A DNA stretch of 64,000 nucleotides from Magicicada septendecula (taxonomy: Eukaryota; Arthropoda; Insecta; Hemiptera; Cicadidae), in contig CM068372.1 of assembly GCA_034769895.1 (NCBI GenBank), forward strand, positions 370,035,258 to 370,099,257, written 5' to 3'. The notes beneath the pieces are model-generated. The model was not told where the DNA came from and did not search any database. It worked only from the letters and a program-made list of their open reading frames with translations. A program made the translations under genes and the position numbers. Positions 11,323 to 22,924 of this stretch are shown here, one piece after another. Each line of letters opens with the position of its first letter. The first letter of the stretch is position 1.

Positions 11323-11750
11323 TGGTCACATTTAAAATGTATTTAAAACAATTCACCTGTGACGTCGGCTTCATGTCGCTTATCGCCGGTTGGGCTAATG
11401 TCAATCCGCCCTCCCCTTTCTATCTAGCAGTCGACTCAAGGAGCTTCAGGTGAAAACAGCGTGCTCCGCGCGTGTGTTACATAAAACTCAATTTACGGCC
11501 GTTAACATGTGAATAATTCACTTAATTCAATTTAAAATATTCCAAATTATCAGACATGCAGTCTTACGTGCACGCGCGAATATAACTAAATCGCATAACG
11601 ATGATTTGATCTGCTTTTTGCAATAAATGTTTTATACAGTCCATTTTTATCGTTTTTTTTTTTACATCTGTCTAAACCCAACCTATGGATTAAAGTATGA
11701 ACAGCCATTACCCCCAAGCCATGCAAGGGGACAGCATGTTCATCGCAACA
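11323..11750 (+). repeat. 5' LTR of BEL/Pao element
   Basis: It begins TGGTCA and ends CATCGCAACA. It is closely similar to 24704-25120, with a few substitutions and a local TTTAAAA duplication near its start. A TGG triplet (TGGTCCTCCGGGCC) 3 nt downstream is a candidate primer-binding site, but I could not match it to a tRNA. Confidence 0.85.
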
Positions 11751-12689
11751 TATGGTCCTCCGGGCCGGATTTAACTGCTATTTCAAGGTACGTATAAAAC
11801 TTATGAACAGTTCAGAGTGATGAACTTTAAGTGTCGTAAGAGAGTTCGTGCGTGCTCGTCTTCGGACATTAGTGCATCGTAGCTGTGCGCACCCGTGTAT
11901 TGTTCGGGCATTCAAACTGTTAACTTGTAACCCGCAAAATTCATTAACTTGCGAATCAAATACGCAAAATTGCGGTTTGCTATAAGTTCGTAAATCTCTT
12001 CCGAACAATCTTCTGCATGCAACTCAGACAGAATTCGACAGGTCCAACGCATCTACGGAGAGGCAGACAGACGCATATTATCATACCGCTTTGCAGAGTT
12101 CAGACGTCACGAGCCTACTGCTGTCTCAACAGATAACGACCAGTTCTACTTAACGACAACTACATCATCCTGGTCAACTCTCATCTGACAACATCAGCTG
12201 ATTCTCTCCACAACTGTATGTAGCCTATTATCTCTACCTAGTGAAAGTTCAAGTAAGACGTTTTCGCCATGGTATGTTTTGAATTATTATGTACTCATTA
12301 ATAGTATTAATAGTATTGTGTAGTCATTATTATGTATTCATTAATGCGTGGACTATACTCATTATATTATGTTGTTTACTCTTATGTGTAATTTGTTTGC
12401 AATTATTCAATTATTTGCAACTCTTATTCAATTATTTGTAATTATTATTCAATTATTTGTTTGCAACTATTTAATTATTTGTAATTATTATTCAATTATT
12501 CTATTTATTATTATTCAATTATTTAACTATTAATAAGTAGTTATATTGCTGATAACTGAGTTGCCTGTCCTGCTTTCGTTTCACGTTTTAATACGCTCGA
12601 AAGCAAACAGCTCATAAGGCAAAGGGCCGTTATTAAGGCCTCAATAACAAGAATCAATATATTCACGGATTCTTTTTATATAACAAAAA
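11751..12689 (+). other. BEL/Pao leader with AT-rich tandem repeats
   Basis: This is a 0.9-kb untranslated leader. From about 12380 to 12535 it holds imperfect repeats of ATTCAATTATTTG-like units. No ORF of interest. Confidence 0.6.
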
Positions 12690-15116
12690 ATGACGTCCAC
12701 GCGTTGCATTTTAAATTAAGGTCACTGGCGGATCTCCAGCGCAAATATGATATGATACAGTCCGAACTCGAGTTGTCCGAGGACGCTGTTTTTGACGCAG
12801 ATAGCGATCAAATCCAGGTCGAGGATGATTTGTGTATAATCGAGTGCAAACTGCACCATCTTATAGAGATTTTCGACTCATCTTACTGAAAATTCTAATA
12901 CCATTGCTAATGACAGTAGAACGGAAAGATCCGCTCATGTCACGCAACTGGAGCCCATTAAAATCCCGGAGTTTAGCGGAAATGTTATGCAGTGGCAACA
13001 CTACGTACACATATTCAAAGATTTGGTAGATTCTCATTTGGATCTTACCAACATACAAAAGTTTCATTATTTACACAATTCATTGAAGGGTGAAGCGCTC
13101 CAAGTTATACAATCGCTCCCTATAACCGGCGAGAATTATGGCGTAGCCATGGGGTTACTCAAGACTAGATTCGACAATAAGCTGATTATCGCCATCCACC
13201 ATGTCGAAGATATACTTAGAATCAATTCAGTCGATAGGGAATCAGTGGGTAACATATCCAAAATTCTTAATAAAATAAGCGCAACCATAAATGCGCTCAA
13301 GGTTATGGCGTTATCCGTAAATATTTATGAGCTTATTGTCACTCAGCTGTTAGCCTCAAAATTGGACTCGAATACTTCCAAACATTGGAAGGAATCACTC
13401 TCTAACAACTTTCCCGATTTTGAGGGGTTGATTGACTTTTTAAACAATAGGAGATCGGTGCTGGAAACCGTGGCAGCAGATTCCGAGAGTGGTCGGGCAG
13501 GCAACTCAGCAAGGCCTAAACAAGTGATAAAATATGCAAACAACTCAAAACAAGACAAAGTGGTCAGCTATCATGCTAATTCTAAAAATATTCAATGTGT
13601 AATGTGCAATGCTAACCACCACTTGTATACATGTAAACAATTTGAGGGGTTAACCACTGACAAACCTAAGGAGTTCTTAATTAAAAATAAATGTTGCTTT
13701 AACTGCTTGAGGGTGGGACATTCTGTAAATGAATTTAAAAATAAGCACACTTGTAAAACTTGCTCTAAGAAGCATCACTCCTTAATACATACAGCACAGG
13801 GCACCTACTGTGCCCTCAAACTAAAAACTAACAGGAACATACTATTGTCTACGGCGTTATGCAAGGCTCTAGATAATTCTGGTAAACCCCGCCTTTGCAG
13901 AATTTTACTGGACTCGGGTAGCCAGGCGAATTTTATTACACAGGCCTTTGCCAAAAAACTTAAATTGAATCTTGTAAAAAATGAGTTGTCAATTACAGGC
14001 ATCAACAATGTGTCCCGCCGGTCCCACCACAGCACCACTATTACCTTACAATCCCGGTATGAGAATTTCAATTTTAGCGCACAATGCTCAATTCTACCCA
14101 ATCTTATGGACAATCTCCCCGCGGAATCTTTTGATCCTGCGCAGTTGGGATTGCCTGAGGGTATATTCCTAGCGGACCCAAACTTCAGCACGTCCTCGAG
14201 CATTGACGTTCTGCTAGGCGCCCAATTCTTCTTAAGTTTGATTAAGCCTGGCAAATTTGTCAGGGACAGGAACTTCCCCATTCTTCAGGAAACTAGACTG
14301 GGTTACATTGTGTCCGAAAATCTTCCTTTCAGATTCAAATCTCCTTATCATGCTTCATCATTTATTGCAAGAAATGACAATAAGGGGCTCACTTCTAGGG
14401 TTGAGAAATTCTGGCAGGTCGAGGAGTATCCTGTTGATTTGCCCTCAGCTGCTGGCGAGTCATGTGAGGGACACTTTGTGCATAACACGCGGAGAAATAG
14501 TGACGGTAGATTTGTTGTTAGGTTGCCCCGTAGGGCTGGTGATGTGGCTCTGGGCGATTCGCTGGCCCATGCTAAACAGCGTTTTCAGACTCTTGAGCGT
14601 AAACTCATGAAGAATCATGAATTGAGGCATGACTATTCCAAGTTCATCAAGGAGTACCAACTGCTGGAGCACATGTCACCACTCAGTCCCAGCGACAATT
14701 TGGTTCATTGCTCCAAGGTGTACTACTTACCCCATCACGCAGTTATCAAAAACTCAAGGCTGACTACACAGTTCCGCGTGTTATTTGATGCTTCCGCAAA
14801 ATCCGCTAATGGCCGTTCGCTTAATGATACGCTACTGGTAGGGCCGACAATACAGCAGGATATTTTTTCTATTATACTTAGATTTAGGACCCACATCTAT
14901 GGCTTAACGTCTGACATCGAGAAGATGTATAGACAAATTCTGGTTGATTCAAGCGATTGTAACCTCCAAAGAATACTTTGGCAGGATTCCCCCGACTTGG
15001 AGTTGAAACATTTCGTGCTCCAGACTGTGACTTATGGCACAGCCAGCGCTTCATTTCTTGCTACCAGGTGTCTATTCCAGGTTGCTAATGACAATCTCAA
15101 TCAGTTTGTAACAGGA
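12690..15116 (+). pseudogene. BEL/Pao gag-pol, N-terminal part (gag, protease, start of RT)
   Basis: An ATG at 12690 opens a frame that stops after nine codons. The gag start continues in another frame (12704-12889, LADLQRKYDMIQSELELSE), then returns to the first frame from about 12880 on. That long frame carries a DUF1759-type gag domain (MQWQHYVHIFKDLV), zinc-knuckle motifs near 13590-13790 (CVMC, CCFNCLRVGH, CKTC; one expected Cys appears replaced in VNEFK), an aspartic protease DSGSQ near 13913, and the fingers and palm of RT (LNDTLLVGPT, SDIEKMYRQI). At 15116 it is cut by the nested Gypsy LTR, and the frame would run into LTR sequence and stop at 15143. Confidence 0.9.
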
Positions 15117-16326
15117 CATTTAGACCTACCTGGGGTAATATAAAAAATATTGTTTTAATAAAAAACCAATGTTTTATTATGTAACATTAATTTTGGGGAT
15201 ATATAAAAAGTAATATAAAATAATAATTATGGCAAAGTAAACAAATTTAGAGTTCATGAATTATACAACGCAACAAGTATTGAGTGGAATTGTGCCAAGG
15301 TCAGCTCCAGTGACAAGCAGAAGTTATTTTTAGATGCGTGACAAGCATATTATGTAATTTAACGGATCGTACGATATTACGTCAGTTCATACGTCACGCT
15401 GGAATGTTAGGAGTGTTCTGACCAACCTCACATATTGGCGTAGTAATACAAACAAGAAAAATAAGATTTGGTCAAGTGACCCCGACTGCCTCAGAAAATA
15501 GAATTACTCCGTGAGCCGGCCGGTCACAAATAAAAGTTCAAGAATGTAAATCGCGGGCGCCCGCACATAAAATGTGAATACCGCAAGTATAAAATGTAAA
15601 GTAACGAATTTTAACTTTAATCAGAGTGGAATAACAGTTTTAAAAACATGTAAAGGCAGTGAAAGTTAAGAAATAATCTATGTAGTGCGTGTGGAGCAAC
15701 ATGATGTCTTCTGGACTAATTTGCAAGATAAGTAAGAAAACGGGGGGGGGGCAGAACAATCTTTAAATAAGGGCAAAAAATCAAAATTTCAATATTATTG
15801 TCATATTTTAACAAATGAGATCTCTAAGGGAATGGGATGGTTGTGTGTGCGTGTCTGTGTGAGACTACAGAATCTAAATAATTAAGAAGTGCTGGTTGCG
15901 ATCGATTAGATATATAGTTTAAATAAATGATCTAGTATAATTTATTTTGAGAAGAGAGAAAATGTTGATTATAATAATTACTTGATTTGTTTTATCAATT
16001 GAGCCTCGTGGCCAAATATGTTTCAAATGCTTTAAAGAAGGGGTTAAATGTACAAGTGTAGAAGAAAATAAAAATAAAAGGGAAATGTCATTGGTAACAA
16101 ATAAATAAACGAGTAATTTAGTGCAAATAAACCATTCTGTCCTCCTGTTCGCCGAAAAGAACCTGGCCCACTGGTAAGTAACAATTTTTTCATATTACAG
16201 TTGGCAAACTTTAAAGATGGCGTCTGAATAAATAGACGTAAACAAGTGATTATATGAAAATAATTAAAGTAAAGAATATAGAGTAACATTGACGGCCCGA
16301 ACAGTGACATAAGAATTAGAGTTACA
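15117..16326 (+). repeat. 5' LTR of Gypsy element 2
   Basis: It is 1,210 bp and nearly identical to 20424-21671, which carries small insertions such as one near 20824-20845. A splice-donor-like CTGGTAAG lies at 16171-16178. TGGCTTCCGAAC begins at 16328, 1 nt past the LTR, as a primer-binding site would; the tRNA is not identified. Confidence 0.9.
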
Positions 16327-16600
16327 TTGGCTTCCGAACTTAGGGACGTTTATATGAAAAAAAAAAAAAAATTTTTTATATAAATATAGGCTTACTTGGG
16401 AGAGCAGAATGGCTATTTGAGATAAAATAATGTATAGATAAGGTACGTAAAATAGACGTAGATATAGTGTTATGTTTTGATAATGTGATGTATATAGTGA
16501 ATTATTTGCTTATGAGTATTGTGAGCTAATATGTGTAACTAGTGTGTATGAGGAGAGTTGTATTATATAAAGGGGTATTACATCATAAATAATTTTGAAC

Positions 16601-16930
16601 ATGGCCGAGGCACGTGAAAATAAAGTAAGTGGATCAGGGGAGGCATGGAATAGTACGGAATTCATGCACGAGTTTGAAAGGGTTTTGAAAAGAATGACTG
16701 AGGATGATTGGTGTAAATTCAACAATGAGCTTAGACAAATGAAAGAACAAAAAACGGGATTATACGCTTACGCTATCTTGAACGAGAATAGTGATAACAC
16801 TAGTAAAAGAAGTAACGAGGTAAGTGAAGGGGTTAGTGAAAGTAAAATAGTTGAAGGGGTAAAGTTAGAGAATAAAATATTGAATAGTGATGATAATGAT
16901 GTTAATTACAATTATGAGATTATAGTCTGA
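16601..16930 (+). CDS. Small acidic ORF of Gypsy element 2 (gag-like position)
   Basis: ATG at 16601 (AACATGGCC, a good initiation context) opens about 109 codons: a charged, partly helical N-terminus (FERVLKRMTEDDWCKF) and an acidic tail rich in Ser, Asn and Asp. It sits where gag would start, 275 bp after the LTR, but lacks zinc knuckles. I do not recognise a family. It may be the remnant N-terminus of gag. Confidence 0.4.
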   Translation: MAEARENKVSGSGEAWNSTEFMHEFERVLKRMTEDDWCKFNNELRQMKEQKTGLYAYAILNENSDNTSKRSNEVSEGVSESKIVEGVKLENKILNSDDNDVNYNYEIIV

Positions 16931-16958
16931 TAAATTCGATGAAAATAAAGACGGTCAG

Positions 16959-17297
16959 ATGACATATAATGAGGTAAGTAGGAGTGAGATTTACGGTGAT
17001 ACAATTAAAAATAGTGGTGATGAAATTGTAGAGGAGATAGAATGTAAAAATGGAATGTTAGTGTGTATTGATGAGTCAGAGAGAAAGTGGAGAGAGAGTA
17101 TAGAGGTAGAGGGGTTGCAGGGGGTAAATTTTTCCCGTGGTGTTGTTGGGGGTGAAGAAGGGTCTTCACGAGTATATTTGGTAGATGAAAGATCTACAAA
17201 TAATTGTCCTTTGAATTTTGGTAGTGTTCCTGGTAAGATCAGGAGGTGTTTTTATGTTTTAGTGTCCCCTGTATATATTGAGAGAGAGAATGTGTGA
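16959..17297 (+). CDS. Second small ORF of Gypsy element 2, unrecognised
   Basis: About 112 codons, acidic at first and then with LVDERSTNNCPLNFGSVPGK. It follows the first ORF by 28 nt in another position of the same gag-like region, which suggests a broken longer frame. No domain recognised. Confidence 0.3.
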   Translation: MTYNEVSRSEIYGDTIKNSGDEIVEEIECKNGMLVCIDESERKWRESIEVEGLQGVNFSRGVVGGEEGSSRVYLVDERSTNNCPLNFGSVPGKIRRCFYVLVSPVYIERENV

Positions 17298-17370
17298 CTT
17301 GGTGTTATGATGAGGGATATTTTGAGAGAGAAAGAGAGAGAGAGAGAGGTATGGTGATAGGAAGATAGAA

Positions 17371-17664
17371 TTGTTTGATGTTGGGAGGAGTTATGCAGAA
17401 TTAAGAGAGAGAGTGAGTAGAGAGAGAATTAATAATTATAGCGAGTACTTACCTTGCACTGAAACTGATGTAGCCATAGTAGTTGATGATAAGATAACTT
17501 ACCTTAATGTAACAGAAAATACTGAAGGAGAAATTATTATACCCAATGTCGACAGGAATTTTGAAATAATGGTATGCGATAATATTTGTATTATCAATAG
17601 TATTGATACAATGGAACAAAGTAATAATGATGATTGTTATAATTATAATAGCCATATGTATTAA
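17371..17664 (+). CDS. Third small ORF of Gypsy element 2, unrecognised
   Basis: About 97 codons, Asn/Ile-rich, beginning after a GA-rich tract (17324-17349). It contains a repeated REREK/RERVSRERIN-like stretch and VAIVVDDKITYLNVTE, which might be a protease-region remnant. Weak evidence. Confidence 0.25.
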   Translation: MFDVGRSYAELRERVSRERINNYSEYLPCTETDVAIVVDDKITYLNVTENTEGEIIIPNVDRNFEIMVCDNICIINSIDTMEQSNNDDCYNYNSHMY

Positions 17665-18410
17665 ATTGTAAATGAATGGTATAGTAATAAGATCAGATTA
17701 TTATATGATGATGGGGGTTAAATAAGAAATCAGTGAATGGACATTTTAAATATTTTAGTTTATGGTGATGACCTGGGTAGATTATGAAATGAGGTGTGGT
17801 AAACAGAAAAATAATGACAAAAGATTGTAAATAAATTTATAGTTAAATTAATTGTGTTTGTGTTGCTATGTATTCTATGTAAACAATGTGTGTCTGTAGC
17901 ACAAATTGATTTTAATGATAATAATATTTTATCAGATTAAATAAATAATGAGAGTTTGCAATAAATGAATTGTAATTGTTTTGGAAGAAGGTAATTAAAA
18001 TAACTTGTGTTTTAAATAACTGATTGAATTAAAATAAATTGTAGATGAATTAATTGATTTAAATGTGATATAATTGAATTTTGCTAATGAATTTAAATGA
18101 TGTTTCTGATATTTGAACTTGATAATAAATAGTAAATGAATAAATGATGATTTAAATGAAATGATGAAATTAATTTGAGGTAGTAATTAATATAAAATAT
18201 TGTAAAAGATAGAGTTTGGGTAATGATTATTTCAATAAGGCATTTAAGTCAATCAAAGTATTTTAAATGGGTGTTAGAGAAAATAAGAATTTTGGAATAA
18301 AAGTAAGTAATACAGAAACGGGTTAATAGTAGGGACACAGTAGCAGGAGTGCATGTATGTAGAGAAAGTGAGTAATGTAAATGGAGATTAAATAGGTGAT
18401 GGTGATATTT

Positions 18411-18770
18411 TGTAGTAAGGGTGAGGTGGTAAGGAGTGATCAACGTGCGTCGTTGGGCAGGTAATTGTGAAGGGTCGAAGAGTGTTTGCCGATATTTGGT
18501 GGAGGGCAAAAAGATATGAATGGAATTGCCAGGTTAGGGAACACACATCCTAGTTACAAACAGGGTATTAGATATTTTATTATAAGAGGAAAATGATTTA
18601 AGTGGAATTAGTGTTGAAGGGGGTTATTACTGAGAGATTGGTGTCACCCTATGCAAATCTGTTAGTGGTTGTTAGAAGGAAGAAGGTGAGTAAGGTTATA
18701 TATAAATGCCTATTCAATAAATCAAATCATTGTGAATAACGGAGAGTCACCCAAACTAATTAAGGTGAAA
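18411..18770 (+). pseudogene. Decayed Gypsy pol remnant in element 2
   Basis: The stretch aligns by eye with 231-610 of the first Gypsy: the segment around GTGTTTGCCGATAT, then AGGGAACACACATCCTAGTT, then RT-start sequence up to GAGTCACCCAAAC. Stops and indels break every frame. It ends before the catalytic RT motifs, so element 2 has lost nearly all of pol. Confidence 0.7.
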
Positions 18771-19076
18771 ATGTTAAACAGAAAATCATTGTTGAAATGT
18801 AATAATAAATGAAATGTTATGTAAAATGAAGGTGATAACAAAGTGAAAATTTTTGGAAAAGTTAGTGGTATAGTAAATGATAAATAATTGATAATTAATT
18901 AATGAAAGTTCAATTGAAATTAAAATGTAATGTTTATAATTTTATATGCAAATTCAAATGTGAATTGTTTGTTTTAATGTAATAATCGCAATGTTAATTA
19001 TGAGTGTATTGTATGTATTATGTTAGTGAAGGAATCTTAAACATGAATTGTATGTTTTTTAAATAGATTCCCCACT

Positions 19077-19166
19077 TTCGGGCGGTCCCGGCCTTACCAG
19101 CCCAGACCGTGGTTTTGGATGACATCCAGCTGTGGGCAGAATTATTGTAAAACTGACCATAGCTGG
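19077..19166 (+). promoter_or_regulatory. Structured hairpin module, copy C
   Basis: Hairpin 1 pairs CGGTC (19083-19087) with GACCG (19105-19109); a C/A mismatch then closes the same 15-nt inner loop containing CTTACCAG. Hairpin 2 pairs 19126-19139 with 19153-19166 (14 positions, one wobble, one mismatch). GAAATTGGT and TATGGAACAGCGGCT follow, as in copy B. Confidence 0.65.
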
Positions 19167-20374
19167 TTGCCTGTGAAATTGGTTTAACTTAGAAATCAAC
19201 AGGGGGTTTTATATCTGGGGAATCTACACAACTATGGAACAGCGGCTATCATCGAAGGTGGTGATAGTGCCGTGTTAAGGGCGTATGAATCATTATAGTA
19301 GGATTACTGGTGTCCTCGGACATCAGTAATACCGAATTTTTATATAATGCTGAAGCAAGAACGGGGTAGGCAGCGTCTACACCCTAATTACATTGCAGTT
19401 CTTGTGGATGCAAATGGGCGCTACAGTCCACCGTCAATAAACAATAGAGTGTGTGGAAAAGGAGCTGGCCGTTACAAGCCAGGGGCATAAACAATAGAGT
19501 GTTTATGCAACCAGGTAAATGCCTTGCACGGTTTACCCGTGAGCCTATTTACCTAATTGTAACTGGGATATAGGGGGGATATTAGATTTTGATGTAGAAG
19601 GAGGTTACTAAACTGTTAGTAATGAGTTATTGAATATTAGATTGAATTATGTCAATGATGTAGAATATGTAGTTGATTTTATAATGTACTTAAATGATTT
19701 TGTGTTGATTTGAGATGTTTTGATGGAGATGATTAACAAAGCTGAGAAAGATATAATCAAATAATTTGTTATTGTGTAGTTGATTTAAATGTGTTTAAGA
19801 GAATTTTAATAATGAATTTAAATATTTTTAGATGTAATTTGGGTGGTGAGAGATATTTGTAATGATGTAATGGGAAATGTTTATTTAAATTCTGATGGGA
19901 ATCAGGGCAATAATTTTGAATTTGGAAGAAGAGTTAACAAGAGAGAGTATACAGAATGATGTTCAGGAAGTTTACAAATGTATCATGTTATTTAAGTGTT
20001 CATATATACCATGTGTGTAAGAAATAAGAAAAACCAGTGCTTCTTAACGCAAACCAGCACAGCTAAAGGGAAACAGATCAGTTGGGGATATGGTATTATA
20101 CAAGGCCACTAGTTGATGTTTTTTGATTTGATGTTTCAGAGTCTGGTGATGCTGTGGCGGCGGTCCTGAGCTGGCCAGAGCGTCAGAGCAGGAGCGTTCA
20201 GTGCCTGACTGGCCTTGCGGTGTTGGGATCTCGAGAGAGAAGTCCAGTAAGGTCATTCAGGTGCGGTCACGGTCACTGGACCAAGGGTGAGTTAACTATA
20301 TTTTTTTTTAATAAAATTTAAAGGGGGTTGTGGCGACATATCCTGACTGATCCCTTTAGGCAGTATGAGTGTGT

Positions 20375-20420
20375 CAATGAGAGTTTTTATGCTTCGGCAT
20401 AAAACCTCTCATTGAGGGGG
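20375..20420 (+). promoter_or_regulatory. TTCG-capped hairpin abutting polypurine tract, Gypsy element 2
   Basis: CAATGAGAG (20375-20383) pairs with CTCTCATTG (20406-20414). Inside it TTTTATGC (20385-20392) pairs with GCATAAAA (20397-20404), capped by TTCG. One T/C mismatch separates the stems. GAGGGGG (20414-20420) follows directly as the presumed plus-strand primer, 3 nt before the LTR. Confidence 0.75.
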
Positions 20421-20423
20421 TAT

Positions 20424-21671
20424 TGTAACGGGACATTCAGGCCTACCTGGGGTAATATAAAAAATATTCTGTTTTAACAAAAAAACCAATGTTTTATTAT
20501 GTAACATTAATTTTGGGGAAATATAAAAAGTAATATAAAATAATAATTATGGCAAAGTAAACAAATTTAGAGTTCATGAATTATACAACGTAACAAGTAT
20601 TGAGTGGAATTGTGCCAAGGTCAGCTCCAGTGACAAGCAGAACAGTTATTTTTAGATGCGTGACAAGCATATTATGTAATTTAATGGATCGTACGATATT
20701 ACGTCAGTTCATACGTCACGCTGGAATGTTAGGAGTGTTCTGACCAACCTCACATATTGGCGTAGTAATACAAACAAGAAAAATAAGATTTGGTCAAGTG
20801 ACCCCGACTACCTCAGAAAATAGTGCCATTCATCTCGCCCCAGTATAGAATTACTCCGTGAGCCGGCCAGTCACAAATAAAAGTTCAAGAATGTAAATCT
20901 CAGGCGCCCGCACATAAAATGTGAATACCACAAGTATAAAATGTAAAGTAACGAATTTTAACTTTAATCAGAGTGGAATAACAGTTTTAAAAACATGTAA
21001 AGGCAGTGAAAGTTAAGAAATAATCTATGTAGTGCGTGTGGAGCAATATGATGTCTTCTGGACTGATTTGCAAGATAAGTAACAAAACGGGGGGGGGGCA
21101 GAACAATCTTTAAATAAGGGCAAAAAATCAAAATTTCAATATTATTGTCATATTTTAATAAATGAGATCACTAAGGGAATGGGATGGTTGTGTGTGCGTG
21201 TCTGTGTGAGACTACAGAATCTATATAATTAAGAAGTGCTGGTTGCGATCGATTAGATATATAGTTTAAATAAATGATCTAGTATAATTCATTTTGAGAA
21301 GAAAGAAAATGTTGATTATAATAATTACTTGATTTGTTTTATCAATTGAGCCTCGTGGCCAAATATGTTTCAAATGCTTTAAAGAAGGGGTTAAATGTAC
21401 AAGTGTAGAAGAAAAGAAAAATAAAAGGGAAATGTCATTGATAACAAATAAATAAACAAGTAATTTACTGCAAATAAACCATTCTGTCCCCTTGTTCGCC
21501 GAAAAGAACCTGGCCCACTGGTAAGTAACAATTTTTCATATACAGTTGGCAAACTTTAAAGATGGCGTCTGAATAAATAGACATAAACAAGTGATTATGT
21601 GAAAATAATTAAAGTAAAGAATATAGAGTTACATTGACGGCCCGAACAGTCACATAAGAATTAGAGTTACA
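20424..21671 (+). repeat. 3' LTR of Gypsy element 2
   Basis: It is 1,248 bp, pairs with 15117-16326, starts TGTAACGGGACATT and ends GAGTTACA before the AGTT duplication. The donor-like CTGGTAAG is at 21518-21525. Confidence 0.9.
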
Positions 21672-21675
21672 AGTT

Positions 21676-22195
21676 TCCCTTGGCATGCCGAGTTATTGCT
21701 AACGACTTCTACGTCGATGATTTAATTACCAGCTGCGATGATATAGATGAGCTCAAACGGATGAAATAGGATGTAAGCGAATTACTTAGACAGTATGGGT
21801 TTCCCCTGCACAAATGGTCTTCTAACACCCAAGAAATCATAAGCCAATGCGGCACTGCCATACCCCTAAACAAGGGTGAAAATGTGAGCACTTTAGGGCT
21901 ACTATGGAACAGCGGTTTCGATATGTTTGTTTATAAGACATCGATCAAACCTTGCCATGAGGCGTTTACCAAGAGAACTGTTTGTTCAGTAATCGCGGGT
22001 ATTTATGACCCGTTGGGTCAACTTGGTCCCGTAGTTTTTCTATATAAACGTTTCATGCAGCAGCTCTGGAAATCAAAAACGAATTGGGATGAGGTCTTAT
22101 CAGATTCTCTTCTCCCTACATGGAGGGAATTGTATAGTAAACTGAACCTAGTCAATAGGATTAATGTGAATCGTTGCATAAAGTCCATCCCATAA
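21676..22195 (+). pseudogene. BEL/Pao RT, second half, with in-frame stop
   Basis: It resumes the RT directly after the nested Gypsy and carries the catalytic YVDD box near 21711-21722. A TAG at 21767-21769 interrupts the frame, which then continues through the RT thumb and connection (IAGIYDPLGQLGPV) to a TAA at 22193-22195. The frame matches the upstream half at 15116. Confidence 0.88.
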
Positions 22196-22924
22196 ATGAG
22201 ATCGTTTCAAATTCACGGGTTCACGGATGCTTCCTGTGAGGGTTATGGTTGTTGCATATACCCAAGAATTGTATATGATAATGGGCGTGTCTCATCCAAT
22301 TTACTGTGTTCGAAGTCCAGGGTAGCCCCCATAAAACAAATTACACTGCCCAGACTTGATCTGTGCGGTTGTCTTCTGCTTGCCCGTTTGCTTCAAAAGG
22401 TTACTTGCGCATTGAACATACATGCTCATGAGATCCATCTCTACTCCGACTCCATGGTCGCCCTCCACTGGATACGCGGTGAGTCCTCCAGGTGGAAGAC
22501 CTTCGTCACCAATCATGTGGCTGAAATCCAGCAGAGTCCTAATAACGCTGACTGGCATCATGTAAAGTCCCAGGATAACCCCGCCGATGTTCTATCTTGT
22601 GGTTGTCATCTAGACAAATTGCAAAATTTCCAATTGTGGTGGCATGGGCCGGCATGGCTCTTGCAAGATCCACTTCGCCACCCCAAATTCAGCACAAATG
22701 ATCCGGCCACCATACGGGAGTGCCGATCCGAACAAAAACAATTGGAAAATCTTGAATGTATGGTTAGCGTCGTCGCTACCGATATAAGTGAGAACTTTTC
22801 CACTCTTCGGAGGTTGATACGCATTATCAGCTATTGCTTCAGATTTATCAATAATCTGAGATCGAATTCCCTGGTTCGGGACATGACCTGCGACTGTCCA
22901 GGGAGGAATTGGACAGCACTTTAA
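22196..22924 (+). pseudogene. BEL/Pao RNase H region
   Basis: The frame continues after the TAA with FTDASCEGYGC and LYSDSMVALHWI, the RNase H acidic motifs, then the linker toward integrase (WWHGPAWLLQ). A frameshift near 22900-22920 moves the reading to the integrase frame. Confidence 0.85.

Larger units (their letters stand above)
15117..21671 (+). mobile_element. Ty3/Gypsy element 2, nested in the BEL/Pao RT
   Basis: LTRs at 15117-16326 and 20424-21671 start TGTAAC(A/G)GGACATT and end GAGTTACA. A 4-bp duplication AGTT (15113-15116, 21672-21675) flanks the element. Removing the insert and one AGTT puts the two halves of the BEL RT back in the same frame, so the insertion site is exact. 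The interior is 4.1 kb with small ORFs, a decayed pol fragment and the hairpin module, but no working pol, so it would depend on a relative's enzymes. Confidence 0.93.

Noticed and set aside
10837..11453. Frames through the GA tract rich in Arg-Glu or Leu-Ser
   Set aside because: Dinucleotide repeat translation only.
12348..12533. Ile/Leu/Asn-rich 61-codon frame in the BEL leader
   Set aside because: Comes from the AT-rich tandem repeat.
20375..20414. Bacterial-style intrinsic terminator (TTCG hairpin)
   Set aside because: The context is a eukaryotic retrotransposon, with a polypurine tract instead of a T-run after the stem.
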